Below, piece after piece: positions 22,988-33,949 of a stretch of DNA of 64,000 bases. A program made the translations under genes and the position numbers. Position 1 is the first letter of the stretch; each line of letters opens with the position of its first letter. Below the pieces are notes generated by a model. That model was not told the origin of the DNA. It saw only the letters and a list, made by a program, of their open reading frames with translations, and ran no database searches. The DNA lies in contig MNCI01012690.1 of the NCBI GenBank assembly GCA_015680685.1, forward strand, positions 213,658 to 277,657, read 5' to 3'. The DNA comes from Gnetum montanum. Taxonomy: Eukaryota; Streptophyta; Gnetopsida; Gnetales; Gnetaceae.

Positions 22988-23835
22988 TGATGAGCAGTGA
23001 GTAGTCCCTACATCCAACCATACAAATCACAAGTGTTGCACTAGTGATCTAGTCAAATTCCATGGAATTTAGCTCCTAAATGCACAGTAGGAAAGGTAGT
23101 GACTTAAAGATGTGATTGTTGTGTTCTTGGCTTCACTTGTGGAAGTGCAAGGGTATGGTTAAGTGTAAGCCAAGGCACATGTTTTTATTTATATTTTTAT
23201 ATTATTTACTTGATTTAAGTATGAAACAAAGTAATTAATTATGAGTCAACTAATTAACTATCTAATGCCTTAATCTAATTATCCCATCATAAGCATTGAG
23301 GCCCACCTTCCATGCACATCTTGAGCTCATTGGAAATGCTACTGGGTTACCAAATGTTAGGCTATTGGGTGAACCAAGCGATAATGCCACTAGGATTATG
23401 AAGTGTTAATGGTATATTCAAGGCAATCATACTTATGTGTGATTATTAAGAATATTAATTAACTAATAACATGAACATAAAATGCATAATGATAAAGTGC
23501 ATGAATGGAAGCATTAAACTATTCTAAGTGCTACAAAGAGTTCCAAGAATCTTGTCTTTATTGTTGGCACATCAAAGTGTTTAAGTACATTAATGTTCGA
23601 CTAAGGATCCATACAATCCTTAAATTCCTATTGTGGGTACTTAGAAAATATTCTAACTCTAATGGAAGAAGACTACAAGAACTTGGCTACTATATTGACT
23701 TAATGGGGCCATAAATGTGGTGGGTGTGCACATTTATAGAGGTAGAGATAGACATTACATTGATACATCAAACCATGTGTCGATGGGGATGCATCGATGC
23801 ATGCCCATTGACATAATCCATCAAGTGATTTATTA
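22988..23835 (-). repeat. 5' LTR of element F
   Basis: Aligns along its length with 11728-12527: shared blocks include GCATTGAGGCCCACCT, ATGGCACTTAACCA-type motifs and the terminal TGATTTAT[CT]A. The + strand starts TGATGAGCAGTG next to the PBS. The minus-strand TATA region is near 23728-23736. Confidence 0.85.
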
Positions 23836-24289
23836 GATCCAAAACTAATTAACTTTTTAAAAACTAAAATATCACAAAATAAATTTACCACAAAAATCTC
23901 ATGTAATGTACATAACCTCTCATAAATCTAAAAACCCTATTAAGACTATGAGATGAAAAAACAACACATATGAAGTCAATATCATTATTAAAATAAAATA
24001 ATTCTTACAAACAAAAATCAACCATGGCATGCCATGCCCATACCTTAGCCTCCATAAGAATCTACCAAACTCATTCATCAAGTTAGTGCACAGTAGCTAA
24101 ATATAATAATAAATTATTAAAATTGTGGATAATATTAAAATATAAATATACATGAAATAAAAGGCTAGAAAATCTATCAACTAATAAGAATAATCAAAGC
24201 ATAACAACAAGACTATAAAATAGACAAAAATAAGCACAAAGATAAACATACTAACCAAAACATGAAAAAATATCAGTGAAGTATGAGAG
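23836..24289. other. Unassigned AT-rich DNA between element F and gag fragment G
   Basis: Very A-rich on the + strand, with no ORF or repeat I can assign. It may be the remains of the same element as fragment G. Confidence 0.5.
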
Positions 24290-24878
24290 TATTAAGCAGT
24301 TGATGGATGATGATAGGGATAGGATGGTGATCCCACAATAGATGTTGTGGGTTGATAGTTTTCAAAAAAGTAATAGTAATCAGTTGAGGCATGGGAACTA
24401 TAACCATTAGAAGAAATAGGTTATTGAACATAATATCCATAGGGCTCTAGCTAGTGATAGGGGCATTGTTGGTTTGTTGATGGCATCCCTCATCACTATG
24501 GGTTTTGCCATTATGGTTAATAGTAGCCTTGCAGTTGATAAGAAGTTCCACTAGAATAGTACCATTAGTTGTAGGATTGTCCATAATTACATTATGGATA
24601 AGGTAATCTCCTAGGCATTTGCTTTTTTATGAACTTGAGATTCAAATTAGAAGCCCCAAACTCTTGTAGATATAACATAATTGGGCAATAGCCCTTTGGA
24701 TGTTTATATTGATGGACATTATATCCATCCTCCTCCTTTGTATCTAAGTCTACAACCTCTTCTACTACAGCTATTTTTCCTTTTTTCTAATAAGTATCAT
24801 TACCTATTTTCTTATATTTTTTCCTCTTCTTATTTTGATCACTTGAACTTATTTGCTTTACCTTCTCCTTTATGATTT
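24290..24878 (-). pseudogene. gag: Fragment G: gag 3' part of another Athila-like element
   Basis: Matches the Gln/Pro/Tyr-rich gag tail and zinc-knuckle region of element A (6810-7210): for example the + strand CCCTTTGGATGTTTATATTG mirrors A's GGATGCTCATATTGGCATACG, with HPKGYCPIM on the minus strand. It is cut off at 24878 by the 3' LTR of element E. Confidence 0.65.
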
Positions 24879-25930
24879 TGGAGCAAGTTTACGACACAAT
24901 TAAATCACCTTCAATGCATTAAATCTAGATATTATGTAAAGATAAAATTTTTGCTAGAAAATAAGAAAACTAGCTATCTTTGATTAATTTATTAGAAGAT
25001 TATAATAGGGTTCACAAAACCTATCATACTTAACCGGTATTGTAAAGCATAAGGTCCTACAACCATACAATGGTTGTTCTTAAATATAACACACAACTAG
25101 TAGAAATATCTCTAATAATCTTAGGCTAAGATCTTTCACTCACAAATGAGATACAAGAGAATAGAATACATAGATCAACACACCACAAGTTGAGCTTGGA
25201 GATACAATCACCAAATGCACTCATCTAATGTGCTTACCCGCTCTCTCTTGCTTAGCTCTCCACTCTCAAGAGCATTTTCTCTTCCTCCTCCCATCAATAA
25301 TGATGAATACATCAATATTTATGTAAAACCAGAAGATAAGAATCCTAGAAACCTTTCCTCAACTCACCTTTAGGTTTTTGAGATGTTTTCCAGGCATTCT
25401 CACCTTCTTCCTAGCTATTTCAATCCTTTTTCATCACATTTCAATTATTTTCCAAATTAGGATGGGTGTTTTCAGAAGTTTCTCCATTCATTTGGGCTAT
25501 CTCTAACTCTTAAATAAAACATCTACTAATTTTTTTGGCATGTCTCACTTGGTCTTGGGATATCTCAAATTTTGGTGGGATGTCTCACCTAAGATGTCAC
25601 ATGCATAGATGGGACATCTCAATTGTCCAATTTCTAGTGTGACGTCCCACTTGCTAGGGCCAAATACAAAAAGTGCTTATTTTGATATATGGAACCTTCT
25701 AAGGCCTCCAAAGAAGTCCCCATAGGCTGTAGAACCCCCTAAACTTATCCAAATGAGCCCAAAATACTTTAAAACATGCTAAAACATCTAGGAATCATCA
25801 ACAACAAAATCAACACATGAAGACTCACATTAATAGGACACACTTTTCTATGTCTTCTTCAAGCCTAAATCTTGCAAAACCAACTTGTAGAACAAAGCAC
25901 AAGGAAATTAGGAGAGGTGTTCCTACATCA
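24879..25930 (-). repeat. 3' LTR of element E (full length)
   Basis: The + strand runs TGGAGCAAGTTT ... CCTACATCA, about 1,050 bp. The first 500 bp match 30662-31215 closely (AAATCTAGATATTATG, CTAGAAAATAAGAAA, TAATAGGGTTCACAAAACC). On the minus strand it starts TGATGTAGGAACACC. Confidence 0.85.
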
Positions 25931-25984
25931 ACTCAACCACCCTTCAAAAAAGTGAAATTAGGTGAATAAGGAAGTAGGGGTAGA

Positions 25985-26202
25985 AGTGATCCCCCACTCA
26001 ACAATTTTGGTTTGATGTATCCATACAACATCATCATCAAATTGATCCTCCCAATGGATGAAATATTCATGCCTCTTAACTTCCTAAGTGTTAGAATATT
26101 TCCTCCATTTGATTATGATTATCTTCCTCTCCTTTGAAGACTTGAATTGATCACTAGCCACCTTCAACTCGTCAATGCTATCTTGTATAGTCTCCTCACT
26201 AG
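25985..26202 (-). pseudogene. Chromodomain-like C-terminus of element E integrase
   Basis: The minus strand reads KWRKYSNT, a stop, then EVKRHEYFIHWEDQFDDD and VVWIHQTKI. This resembles the chromodomain pattern EYLVKWKG...D.TWE, with the second aromatic shifted to W in VVWI. Such tails steer chromoviruses to heterochromatin (family knowledge). Short and degraded. Confidence 0.6.
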
Positions 26203-27340
26203 CTAGTCCATGATAGTGCATAATATTTGAAACATTAAATACAAAAGACATATCAACATCATTTGGTAACTCAATCTCAAAAGCATTATCATTAACTTTA
26301 GCCTTGATTTTGAATGACCCATCTTCTTAGCTTTCAATTTGGATAAGTTAATACCTCTCAAATTCTTCTTCTTCAAGTGTACCCAAACCAAGTCACCAAT
26401 AGCAAAATTAGGATTCCACTTGCTCTCATTTCTCTTGAGAACTTTCTCTTTAGTCTTCCTCTCAAGATTTGATTTTACTTGTGTATGGAGATCTCTCACA
26501 TCTTGCACAACATTATCACTAGTTAAGCTTCACCATCAAAGCTCTTCACAATGTTCACCATCTTTGGACAAAATCCATAAGTAACCTCAAATGGGCTTTT
26601 ATCAATAGAAATATTAAAAGTATTATACAACAAAAACCCAACATGACACAACAAGTTTTTCCACCTATTTGGTTGTCCATCACATAAACACCTTAATATG
26701 TTTAGCAAGGATTTTTTCATCACCTCTATTTGGCCATTAAATTGTGGATGATATGCACTAGAAAAATTCAAATTTATCTCTAAAATATTCTAAAGGAACC
26801 TCCAAAAATGACTCATGAACCTCAATTCTCTATCACTAACAATATTTAAAGGAATATCATGCAACTTCATAACATGTTGGAAAAATAGATTTGCAACATT
26901 AGAAGCATCACTCACCTTCTTTCATGGAATAAAATGTCATCTTGGAGAATCTATCAATCACAACAAAAATTACATTGTTTTCAATCCTGGTCTTTGAAAT
27001 ATCATTCACAAAGTTCATTGACATACTTTCCCATGAACCTTTAGGAATTGGCAAGGACATATAATATCCATCCACACCTTTACCTCTTTTGAACTTCTAA
27101 TAAATCAAGCACTACTTCATAAATTTTGAAACTTTTGTTGTCATACCAGGCCAAAAATAGTATCTACCAACAAGTTCTAATGTTTTATCACCTCCCATGT
27201 GACCTACCATGCCACTATAATGCTTTTCAAATAAAATATTTTTCCTAAAATCATAATTAGGAACACATACCTTTTCATTCTTAAATAATAGTTCAACTTG
27301 AATATGATAGTCGCTTCATTGGTCTATCTCCTCGAAACCT
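26203..27340 (-). pseudogene. pol (INT): Integrase of element E
   Basis: The best block is 26771-26523: MNFSSAYHPQFNGQIEVMKK, NILRCLCDGQPNRWKN and SPFEVTYGFCPK. It holds the last catalytic Glu in QIEV. The zinc region and first Asp lie left of 27300 in broken frames. The C-terminus includes ERKTKEKVLKRNESK and FAIGDLVWVHLKK (26508-26350). Confidence 0.85.
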
Positions 27341-27399
27341 ACCCAAAATCAATTTCATGCTCCTAAAAAGAAGCAAAATCATCAATACCTTCCACATGA

Positions 27400-28479
27400 G
27401 GTACACTAAAATTTACCACATGCACCTTGGATAATGCATCAACCACCACATTGGCTTTCCCACTTTTGTATTTCAACATAAAATTAAACTCCTGTAATTG
27501 TGTAACCCACTTCATGTGCTTTGTACTCAACTTGTTTTATAAGTTTAGAAACTAAAGTGCTTTGTCATCCATCATCAAGCTAAGCTTTTTGGACAAAATG
27601 TAATGCCTCTATTGCTTGATTGCTTGAAGAATAGTGTACAACGCCTTCTCATATATGCTATATTTTGTCGTTGACTGACTCAACTTCTTAGAAAATAAAG
27701 CAATAGGCCTATCTTGTTGTGAAAGTAACCCACCAATGGTAAGTCCACTTGCATTTATCTCCACCTAGAAAAGCTTCTAAAAACCTGAAACTACAAGTGC
27801 AATTTCACTAGTAATCTTTGCTTTCAATAAGTTAAAGTTCCCTTGGGTTTCATAATCCTACATAAATTCCTTTTTTTTTCAACAAAGCAAACATAGGCCA
27901 TGAAATATCACTAAAATGTCTTATGAACCGTCTATTAAAACCTACTAAACCAAGGAATACTCTTACCTTCTCAACATTCTTAGGAGTTGGCCAATCCCTA
28001 ATAGCCTTCACCTTGATAGCTTCCATTTGGATTTGATTTTTAGAAACCAAATGTTCCAAATATGTGAATTTTCTTTGGAAGAAATAAGTTTCCTTCATGT
28101 CGATCACCAACTATGCCTCCTCTAGCTTAAGGCACATCATCCTCAAGTGATCTAAGTACTCTTCCTCATTAGAGCTATACACCAAAATATCATCAACATA
28201 GAGAATACAACACTTACCAACCAACTCCTTCAATACATCCTGCATCAACCTCATGACTGTAGCAAGTGCATTCATGATCCCAAATGGCATCACCAAATAC
28301 ACAAACAATCCATCTAGTGTTTTGAAAGTTGTCTTCCACTCATCACTAGGCCTAATTCTCATTTGATGGCAATCACTCTTCAAATCAATTTTTTTAAAAA
28401 TCTCTACATTGATAAGGACATCAAGGATATCATTCATCCTTGGAATAAGAAACCTATACCTCACTATTATCTTGTTCAC
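27400..28479 (-). pseudogene. pol (RT-RH): Reverse transcriptase and RNase H of element E
   Basis: An open stretch of 122 residues (28479-28111) has RYRFLIPRMNDILDVL, IDLKSDCHQMRIRPSDEWK, YLVMPFGIMNA and GKCCILYVDDILVYS (YVDD active site intact). The next stretch (28110-27850) has FTYLEHLVSKN, RDWPTPKNVEKVRVFLGLVG and FNRRFIRHFSDI. The RNase H remnant follows near 27780-27480. This is a chromovirus-type RT. Confidence 0.88.
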
Positions 28480-29289
28480 TGCCCTAGAATCAATTCACAT
28501 CATCCATTGATTATTGTCCTTCTTTGGCACTAGCATTATAGAATTCCACAAGGTGAAATGGATTCCCTCACAAAGCCATTTTCAAGTAACACCTCTACTT
28601 GCCTTTATAATTCAGCCATTTGATTTGGTGCCATCTAGTAAGCTCTCGTCTTTGGAACAGTAACACTAGGAATAAAGTTAATTTGATGTTGTACATTCCT
28701 CATCGGTGGTTGTCCATACAATTTCCCCTTAAATACCTTAGGAAATTTCTCCTTTAAGCCTACGGCACCTATAGAAATTTCAACCTATACATCATCATGG
28801 TTACTAGCAAATGTTGTTGTAACAAAAAACCAAAAATTGTTTCATCATGTTTCTTAATATATTTCCTATATCCTAAAGGATTAAGAAAACATTAAGTGAG
28901 CTTTGCAACGTCACTTATTTAGCTATCATAGGAATCAAATCATGAATTCCATTAGGTATAACTACACTCTACACATTTGTTGCTTTATCAAACTAAGCAC
29001 CATTGTCAAAATTCCAAGGTCTACCAAGAATTAAATTATCATAATCTATTGGAAGCACATCACACTTCACAACATCATGAAAACTTCCAATTTTAAAATC
29101 TCAAACTACATTGTTCCCTGATCTCTTGGGAAAAATATTTAGATAACTAATGCACCTTATAAGGTCTAAGATTGAGGATTAGTTATCAAACCCAATCTAG
29201 AAACTACCCTAGAAATAATGACATTTTCTTGGTCTCCCCATTAATCAAAACATGAGTCCATTCCCTAGCAAGCAAACAACTAGCCTTAA
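28480..29289 (-). pseudogene. pol (PR): Protease region and RT N-terminus of element E
   Basis: The minus-strand region between knuckle and RT includes a likely protease remnant around 29060-28960 (a DNLILGRPWNFDNGA-like block). Before the RT proper are fragments such as WMMWIDSRAVNKI near 28500. The catalytic Asp triad is not clear, so I call this by position. Confidence 0.5.
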
Positions 29290-30640
29290 TCTAAAACAAC
29301 AACTTCCTATCAAGATGATTTCCTCTATTGAAATTCCTCATGAATGCACAAGAATTTAATTCAGAAACATCCTCTATTTTTGGAGCATTTGGATTACCTC
29401 TATGAAGAGTTTGGCTTGATGTCTCCTCCACCTCCATGGTTTGCACATCTTTTTCCTTGGATACCCTATGAAGAGGAAATTTCCATTGCATATATCCCCA
29501 CTCTCCACATTTAAAGAATTGTAGTTTTAATGAGTTACTACCTTGACCCTTGCCTTCCTTGCCTTGGTTAGCTTTGCCCTTATCATCATCTCTTTTAGTC
29601 TTCTTATCTTGGCTGCCCTCATTCTCTTCAAATTTAGACTATCAGATCTAGATCACTTCTCCTTTTCCTTGGAAATTTATTTGCTCCTATTTCCAAACCC
29701 ATCTAATTTCTTCTTAGCCTTGAGTGCCAAATCATAAGTCTCGTCAAGAGTTTGTGGCATTTAAAAGAACAACTCTTGCTAGTACATCAGTTTGAGACCT
29801 TCTAAAAAGATTGAAGCTTGTTTAGACTCCGCCCAATTTACCTTAGCTTGATGAATTAGATCACAAAATTTGATGTAGAGTTCTTTGAAATCCTTATCAC
29901 CTTGCCTTAGGAATTTCAACTTTATAATGGTTTCTTGTCTCTGATGAGATTGTTCAAATTTTTTTCTTTAACTTGTATTTTATCATATCCCAGTATCTTC
30001 TAGGTTGATTGTTTCATCTTTCATAACCCTAGAACTCTTTTTCCCACTAAGTAGAAGTCATACCTTCTAATCTAGAGTTAGTGATAGGTACCCTTAAGTT
30101 ATTCGGTACCTCTTAAAATTGAAAATGCTTTTCAAGAGCCTTTAGCTAACTTGCAAAAGCATTGGTGCCATCTATACCACTAAAAATATGTAACTCTACA
30201 TATGAAAGTCTTGAGGCATTTTTGAACACTCTTGAAAGCCTTGCCTCATCTTCATTGTTGAGAGTTTTTGAAGAAGTATTGAACACCACTAGAGTCCTTG
30301 GGGTTCTTATTTAAGAAATAGGATTCCCTTCCATTGCAATCCTTAGCTAATGGTTTCATACACTCCCATAGCTGGTCCTTCCTCTTCCTCTGCTTCATCT
30401 CCATTTGGCTATGAAAATTCTTCATCTAAATGTACATTCTCTTCACCTTCATAGGTTTGAATATGGCTAGGACTAGCATGCTTATCTACTTTCATGTTAA
30501 TTTCATTCAATCGAGTAACCATCATCTGGAAGGTATACTTCATGCTCTCCATGTCTCAATTTAAATCTTGCACTTATTTCTTCTTAGCTTACATCTAAAT
30601 TTGACAAATACTCAACCATTTTCCAAGTAATAATAAAACT
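29290..30640 (-). pseudogene. gag: gag of element E
   Basis: Degenerate minus-strand gag. The clearest landmark is a CCHC knuckle near 29515-29470, FFKCGEWGYMQWKFP, where the first and last Cys and the His have changed. The upstream region has Lys/Ser-rich fragments and a gag-like stretch near 30120-29760. Downstream residues after the knuckle include KEKDVQTMEVEE. Confidence 0.6.
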
Positions 30641-30642
30641 AG

Positions 30643-30654
30643 GCTCTAATACCA
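30643..30654 (-). promoter_or_regulatory. Primer binding site of element E (tRNA-iMet type)
   Basis: The minus strand reads TGGTATTAGAGC, one change from the canonical initiator tRNA-Met PBS TGGTATCAGAGC, seven bases inside the LTR. Confidence 0.75.
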
Positions 30655-30661
30655 ATAACAT

Positions 30662-31215
30662 TGGAGTAGGTTCACTCTACAATAAAATCACATTCAGTGT
30701 ACTAAATCTAGATATTATGCAAAGATAAAACTTTTTGCTAGAAAATAAGAAACCTAGCTATTTTTGATTAATTTATTAGAATATTATAATAGGGTTCACA
30801 AAACCCACAACATCTAAAACTTGTCATACTCAACTAATATTGTAGAGCATGATACCCTACAACCACACAATGGTTGTTCTTAATGCAAGACACAACTAAT
30901 AAAAATCTCTTCCACAACCCAAGATTGAGATCTTCTACTCACAAGTGAGATACAAGAGCATAGAACACATACAAAAAGACATCACAAGTAAATCTTAAAG
31001 TTATAATCACCAATTACACTGACCTAATATGATCATCCACTCTTGATTTATTAGCTTTCCACTCTCAAGAGAATTTTCTCTTCTTCTTCCAATCAACAAT
31101 GATGAATACATCAATATTTATATGAAACCAAAAGATAAGAATCCTAGAAATCTTTCCTCAACTCACCTTGGATTTTCGAGGTCAATCATAAGTCTTCTTT
31201 CCTTCTTCATGGTTT
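30662..31215 (-). repeat. 5' LTR of element E (truncated)
   Basis: The + strand begins TGGAGTAGGTTCAC and follows the 3' LTR until about 31170-31215, where similarity fades. The outer half (U3 side, about 500 bp) is missing, so this copy has lost its promoter. Confidence 0.8.
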
Positions 31216-32650
31216 TTTAATTGATGCCCTCAAATTTGATGTAAAAATATTAATGCAAGCATAAAGTTATGATATAAGTTTTAACAATAATTTATATTTT
31301 CTTATATAAATGAAAAGGAGAAAATCTATTATTTTTTAAAGAGGAAAAAGGGAATTTATGTGAAATTTATTCAATATGAATTAAACACTTGTCAATTTCA
31401 ACACGATGGTTGTAATTTTCCTTAATAGTTGCAACAAAATTTTAATTTCCCATGATGCTGTAACCACCAAATAAGACACTTGTTAACTATAGCTTCTTAA
31501 TCTCCATGGTGGTTGTAACTATGAGACACTTGTCAAGTATAGCATTTTTCTATGGTAGTTACAACTAACTACCATACTATTTGTAACTACCCTTAGTTTT
31601 TCATGATGATTGTAATCACCCAAAAGCCACTATAAAAAGGGTTCTAGGGATGGATTTTAGGCAGATTTTGGAAGAAGCATACTTAGAAGAAATATTGAAG
31701 ATTGTAAAAGCATGGCTTGCTAAAGACATCAATTTCGCGTCTTTTCATTTTGTTTTAGTTACTTAGCCAATGGTTTAGATAGTATCATGCTTGGCATTTA
31801 ATTTTAGGATTTTTCTAAGTTGTCTTTATAGCTCTATTTTTGTGCAATATTAGACTCCTATTAAGATTTTCCATAGAAGAGCTTATGTTGTTGAAAAGCA
31901 TCAAGAGCAATTTAATAGTAATGCCTTAATGAAATTGCCTAATTTGAGCATAAAGAATCTAGGAAAATCTTTGGTATTTTCAGATGATTGAAATAGCTTC
32001 ATTATTTTAAAGTGAACTACCTTCATATTTCAATCCTAAAATTGTCAAATTTTCTAAGGACTATGTTGGATGCATTTCTTACAACTATTAACTAGCCAAA
32101 TAGAGACTTGTACTTTGCCTTTTACGCAACAATTTTTGATAATGTAATAAGATTGTCTTTCATGAAATTGCTTGTTGAGCTCAAAGGGTTTGGACAATTG
32201 GTAGTTAAATTGAATTGAAATAGCTTTATTGCAAAGTGTTTCCTCGTGTCAATTTATCTTGCTTAAATATTTGATATTTCACACAAATATACTTTCTTCT
32301 CTTTCGCTTTCTAAGTCCATTGAATCTCACTCTATTTGTAGTTTCCTTATGAAACTTTCTCTCTAGGAAAAATTGGGAGTAGATTAGCATAATTGTGCTT
32401 ACACATTTTTGTAAAATTTTATTTGTTACAAGTAACTTACTATAGGGACTATATAGACTGAGTGATTTGACAAAATAGGAATCTTCAACAACCCACAATA
32501 TTTGACAAAGTTAACTAAATTTTTTTTATGATAGTCAATTATAGTTTCATACATAACCCAACCATTTTAACATTCACAACATCAAACACATACTCACGAT
32601 TAGTTTGTTTCATAACTACTAACTCTGTTTGGAGGTATCTGGGCCTTGGT
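31216..32650 (+). repeat. Possible plus-strand LTR of an unidentified element
   Basis: Non-coding. The possible start TGATGCCC follows the break in E's LTR. A TATA box lies 416 bp in, preceded by repeated GGTTGTAACTA / TAGTTACAACTA motifs in both orientations (31400-31620). The 3' end is undefined and no internal domain of this element was found. An alternative is host intergenic DNA. Confidence 0.3.
31632..31641 (+). promoter_or_regulatory. TATA box candidate in possible LTR
   Basis: The + strand reads GCCACTATAAAAAGGGTTC. The G/C flanks and the upstream inverted GTTGTAAC motifs make it promoter-like. Confidence 0.4.
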
Positions 32651-32667
32651 GTTGCCAGAGACTAGCA

Positions 32668-33839
32668 AGCACTTAAACCCTATTTGAAGAACACCTTTGA
32701 TCTTATGACCCCTAAGGTCATGAGACTAGAGGCCATCCACTATGTGCAATAATTAAAGCCCACTATGTGCAATAATTAAAACCTACTATGTGCAATAATT
32801 CAAGCCCACTATGTGTAATAATTAAAACCCACTATGTGCAATAATTAAAGCCCACTATGTGCAATAATTGGCCAATAATATGTTTAGCTAAATCATTGCC
32901 AAAAATATCCAGATTATAAAGTATTGATCTTAGGTCACTATCTTCCCACTTAGACTAGTGGTAGCTTTGTCACATATGGTCTAGTCAAAGTGAGACATAT
33001 GATTATGATGTTGTTCAGACCTTAAAATTAACTAAATAATAATATAGAAATTAATTATTTAATCTAATTAATAGTAAAATTAAATCCTAAACTATTCTAA
33101 GGGTAATGAATGTTGGTTCCTAGCTTGTTGTACATGTCCTAAACTCATGAACCCATTGACAGGATTACCAAGTGTTATGGTACTAGGCAAATAAAGCAAT
33201 AACATTGCTAGGATTACCAAAAAAATGCATGTTTATGCTAAAAACTAGTTGTGTCAATTCCATTGATATATTAACATGTATGAAAATGTAAATATTAACT
33301 AAGTACATAGAAAGTAAATTATATTGAAAGTAAATCTATTCTAAGTTAAAGTGTTGTAATGAATATGAATCAATCTCAACTATATTGTTGTTCATGAAAT
33401 GTATCTAGGTATAATGCCACTGGAATAAGACATTATACAATTAACTCAAGTCCACACTTTGGACACTCACTCACTATTTGCTAATATTATGAGAGAAAAT
33501 TGCATGAGTTTAGCTCCACTATTGACCAATTCGTGTCAAATATGCTATGAATTCTCATATATTTATAGAAAAATACATGCATTGTGTCGACAGGGATGCA
33601 TTAATGCATTTGGATGCATCAACAAGGATGTATCAATGAGGATGCACTGATGTAGGTAAGTTATAGTAGATGAAATATAACATCTACAATGTAGTAGATG
33701 TAATATAGTATCTACAATGTAGTAGCCAACTGATATGCATGAATGGAAATGCTACAATGTAGATGCGACATAGCATTTACAATGTAGCATCTATGATATC
33801 TTAGCTAATTGATATACTTGAAAAAATAATGCTTCATCA
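32668..33839 (-). repeat. LTR H: degenerate Athila-type LTR
   Basis: Shares with the LTRs of F the blocks GATTACCAAGTGTTATGG and GGATGCATCAACAAGGATG (33600-33650). The right end TTCATCA is followed by TATCCCCATGACT, which on the minus strand is AGTCATGGGGATA|TGATGAAG, the family's PPT-LTR junction. A weak PBS-like CCTTGGTGTTGCCA lies left at 32652-32665. Whether this is a 3' LTR, or a middle LTR of a tandem element, is unclear. Confidence 0.6.
32736..32873. repeat. Tandem repeat, 23 bp x 6
   Basis: Six head-to-tail copies of CCCACTATGTGCAATAATTA(AAG), each 23 bp, with one to three differences each. Lies inside the U5 side of LTR H. Confidence 0.9.
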
Positions 33840-33852
33840 TATCCCCATGACT
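33840..33852 (-). promoter_or_regulatory. Polypurine tract at LTR H
   Basis: The minus strand reads GAGTCATGGGGATA directly before TGATGAAGC. It matches the PPTs of B and D (AGTCATGGGGGTA). Confidence 0.55.
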
Positions 33853-33949
33853 CAATTATGTGACATATCAGGTTTCATCACCCCTAATGGGTTTTCATTT
33901 CTTACTAAAGGATTTCTTATAAAAAGAAAAAGAAAACTCTCTTTAAAGA

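Larger units (their letters stand above)
11728..23835 (-). mobile_element. Element F: Athila-like Ty3/gypsy retrotransposon with third ORF
   Basis: Complete on both ends: 3' LTR 11728-12527 and 5' LTR 22988-23835, PBS left of the 5' LTR and a purine tract at the 3' LTR. Internal order on the minus strand is gag, linker (protease deleted), RT, RNase H, integrase, post-pol spacer, third ORF. It is heavily decayed. The flanking pentamers TATCT (11723-11727) and GATCC (23836-23840) match at only three positions, so a target duplication is not proven. Confidence 0.9.
24879..31215 (-). mobile_element. Element E: chromovirus (Reina/Galadriel-like Ty3/gypsy)
   Basis: Minus-strand order is partial 5' LTR, initiator tRNA-Met PBS, gag with CCHC knuckle, RT, RNase H, integrase, chromodomain-like tail, full 3' LTR. 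The RT reads RIRPSDEWKTTFKT and LYVDDILVYS, which separates it from the Athila-like copies. The lineage within chromoviruses is a judgement by eye. The target flank on the left is GATTT (24874-24878); the right side is truncated. Confidence 0.85.
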
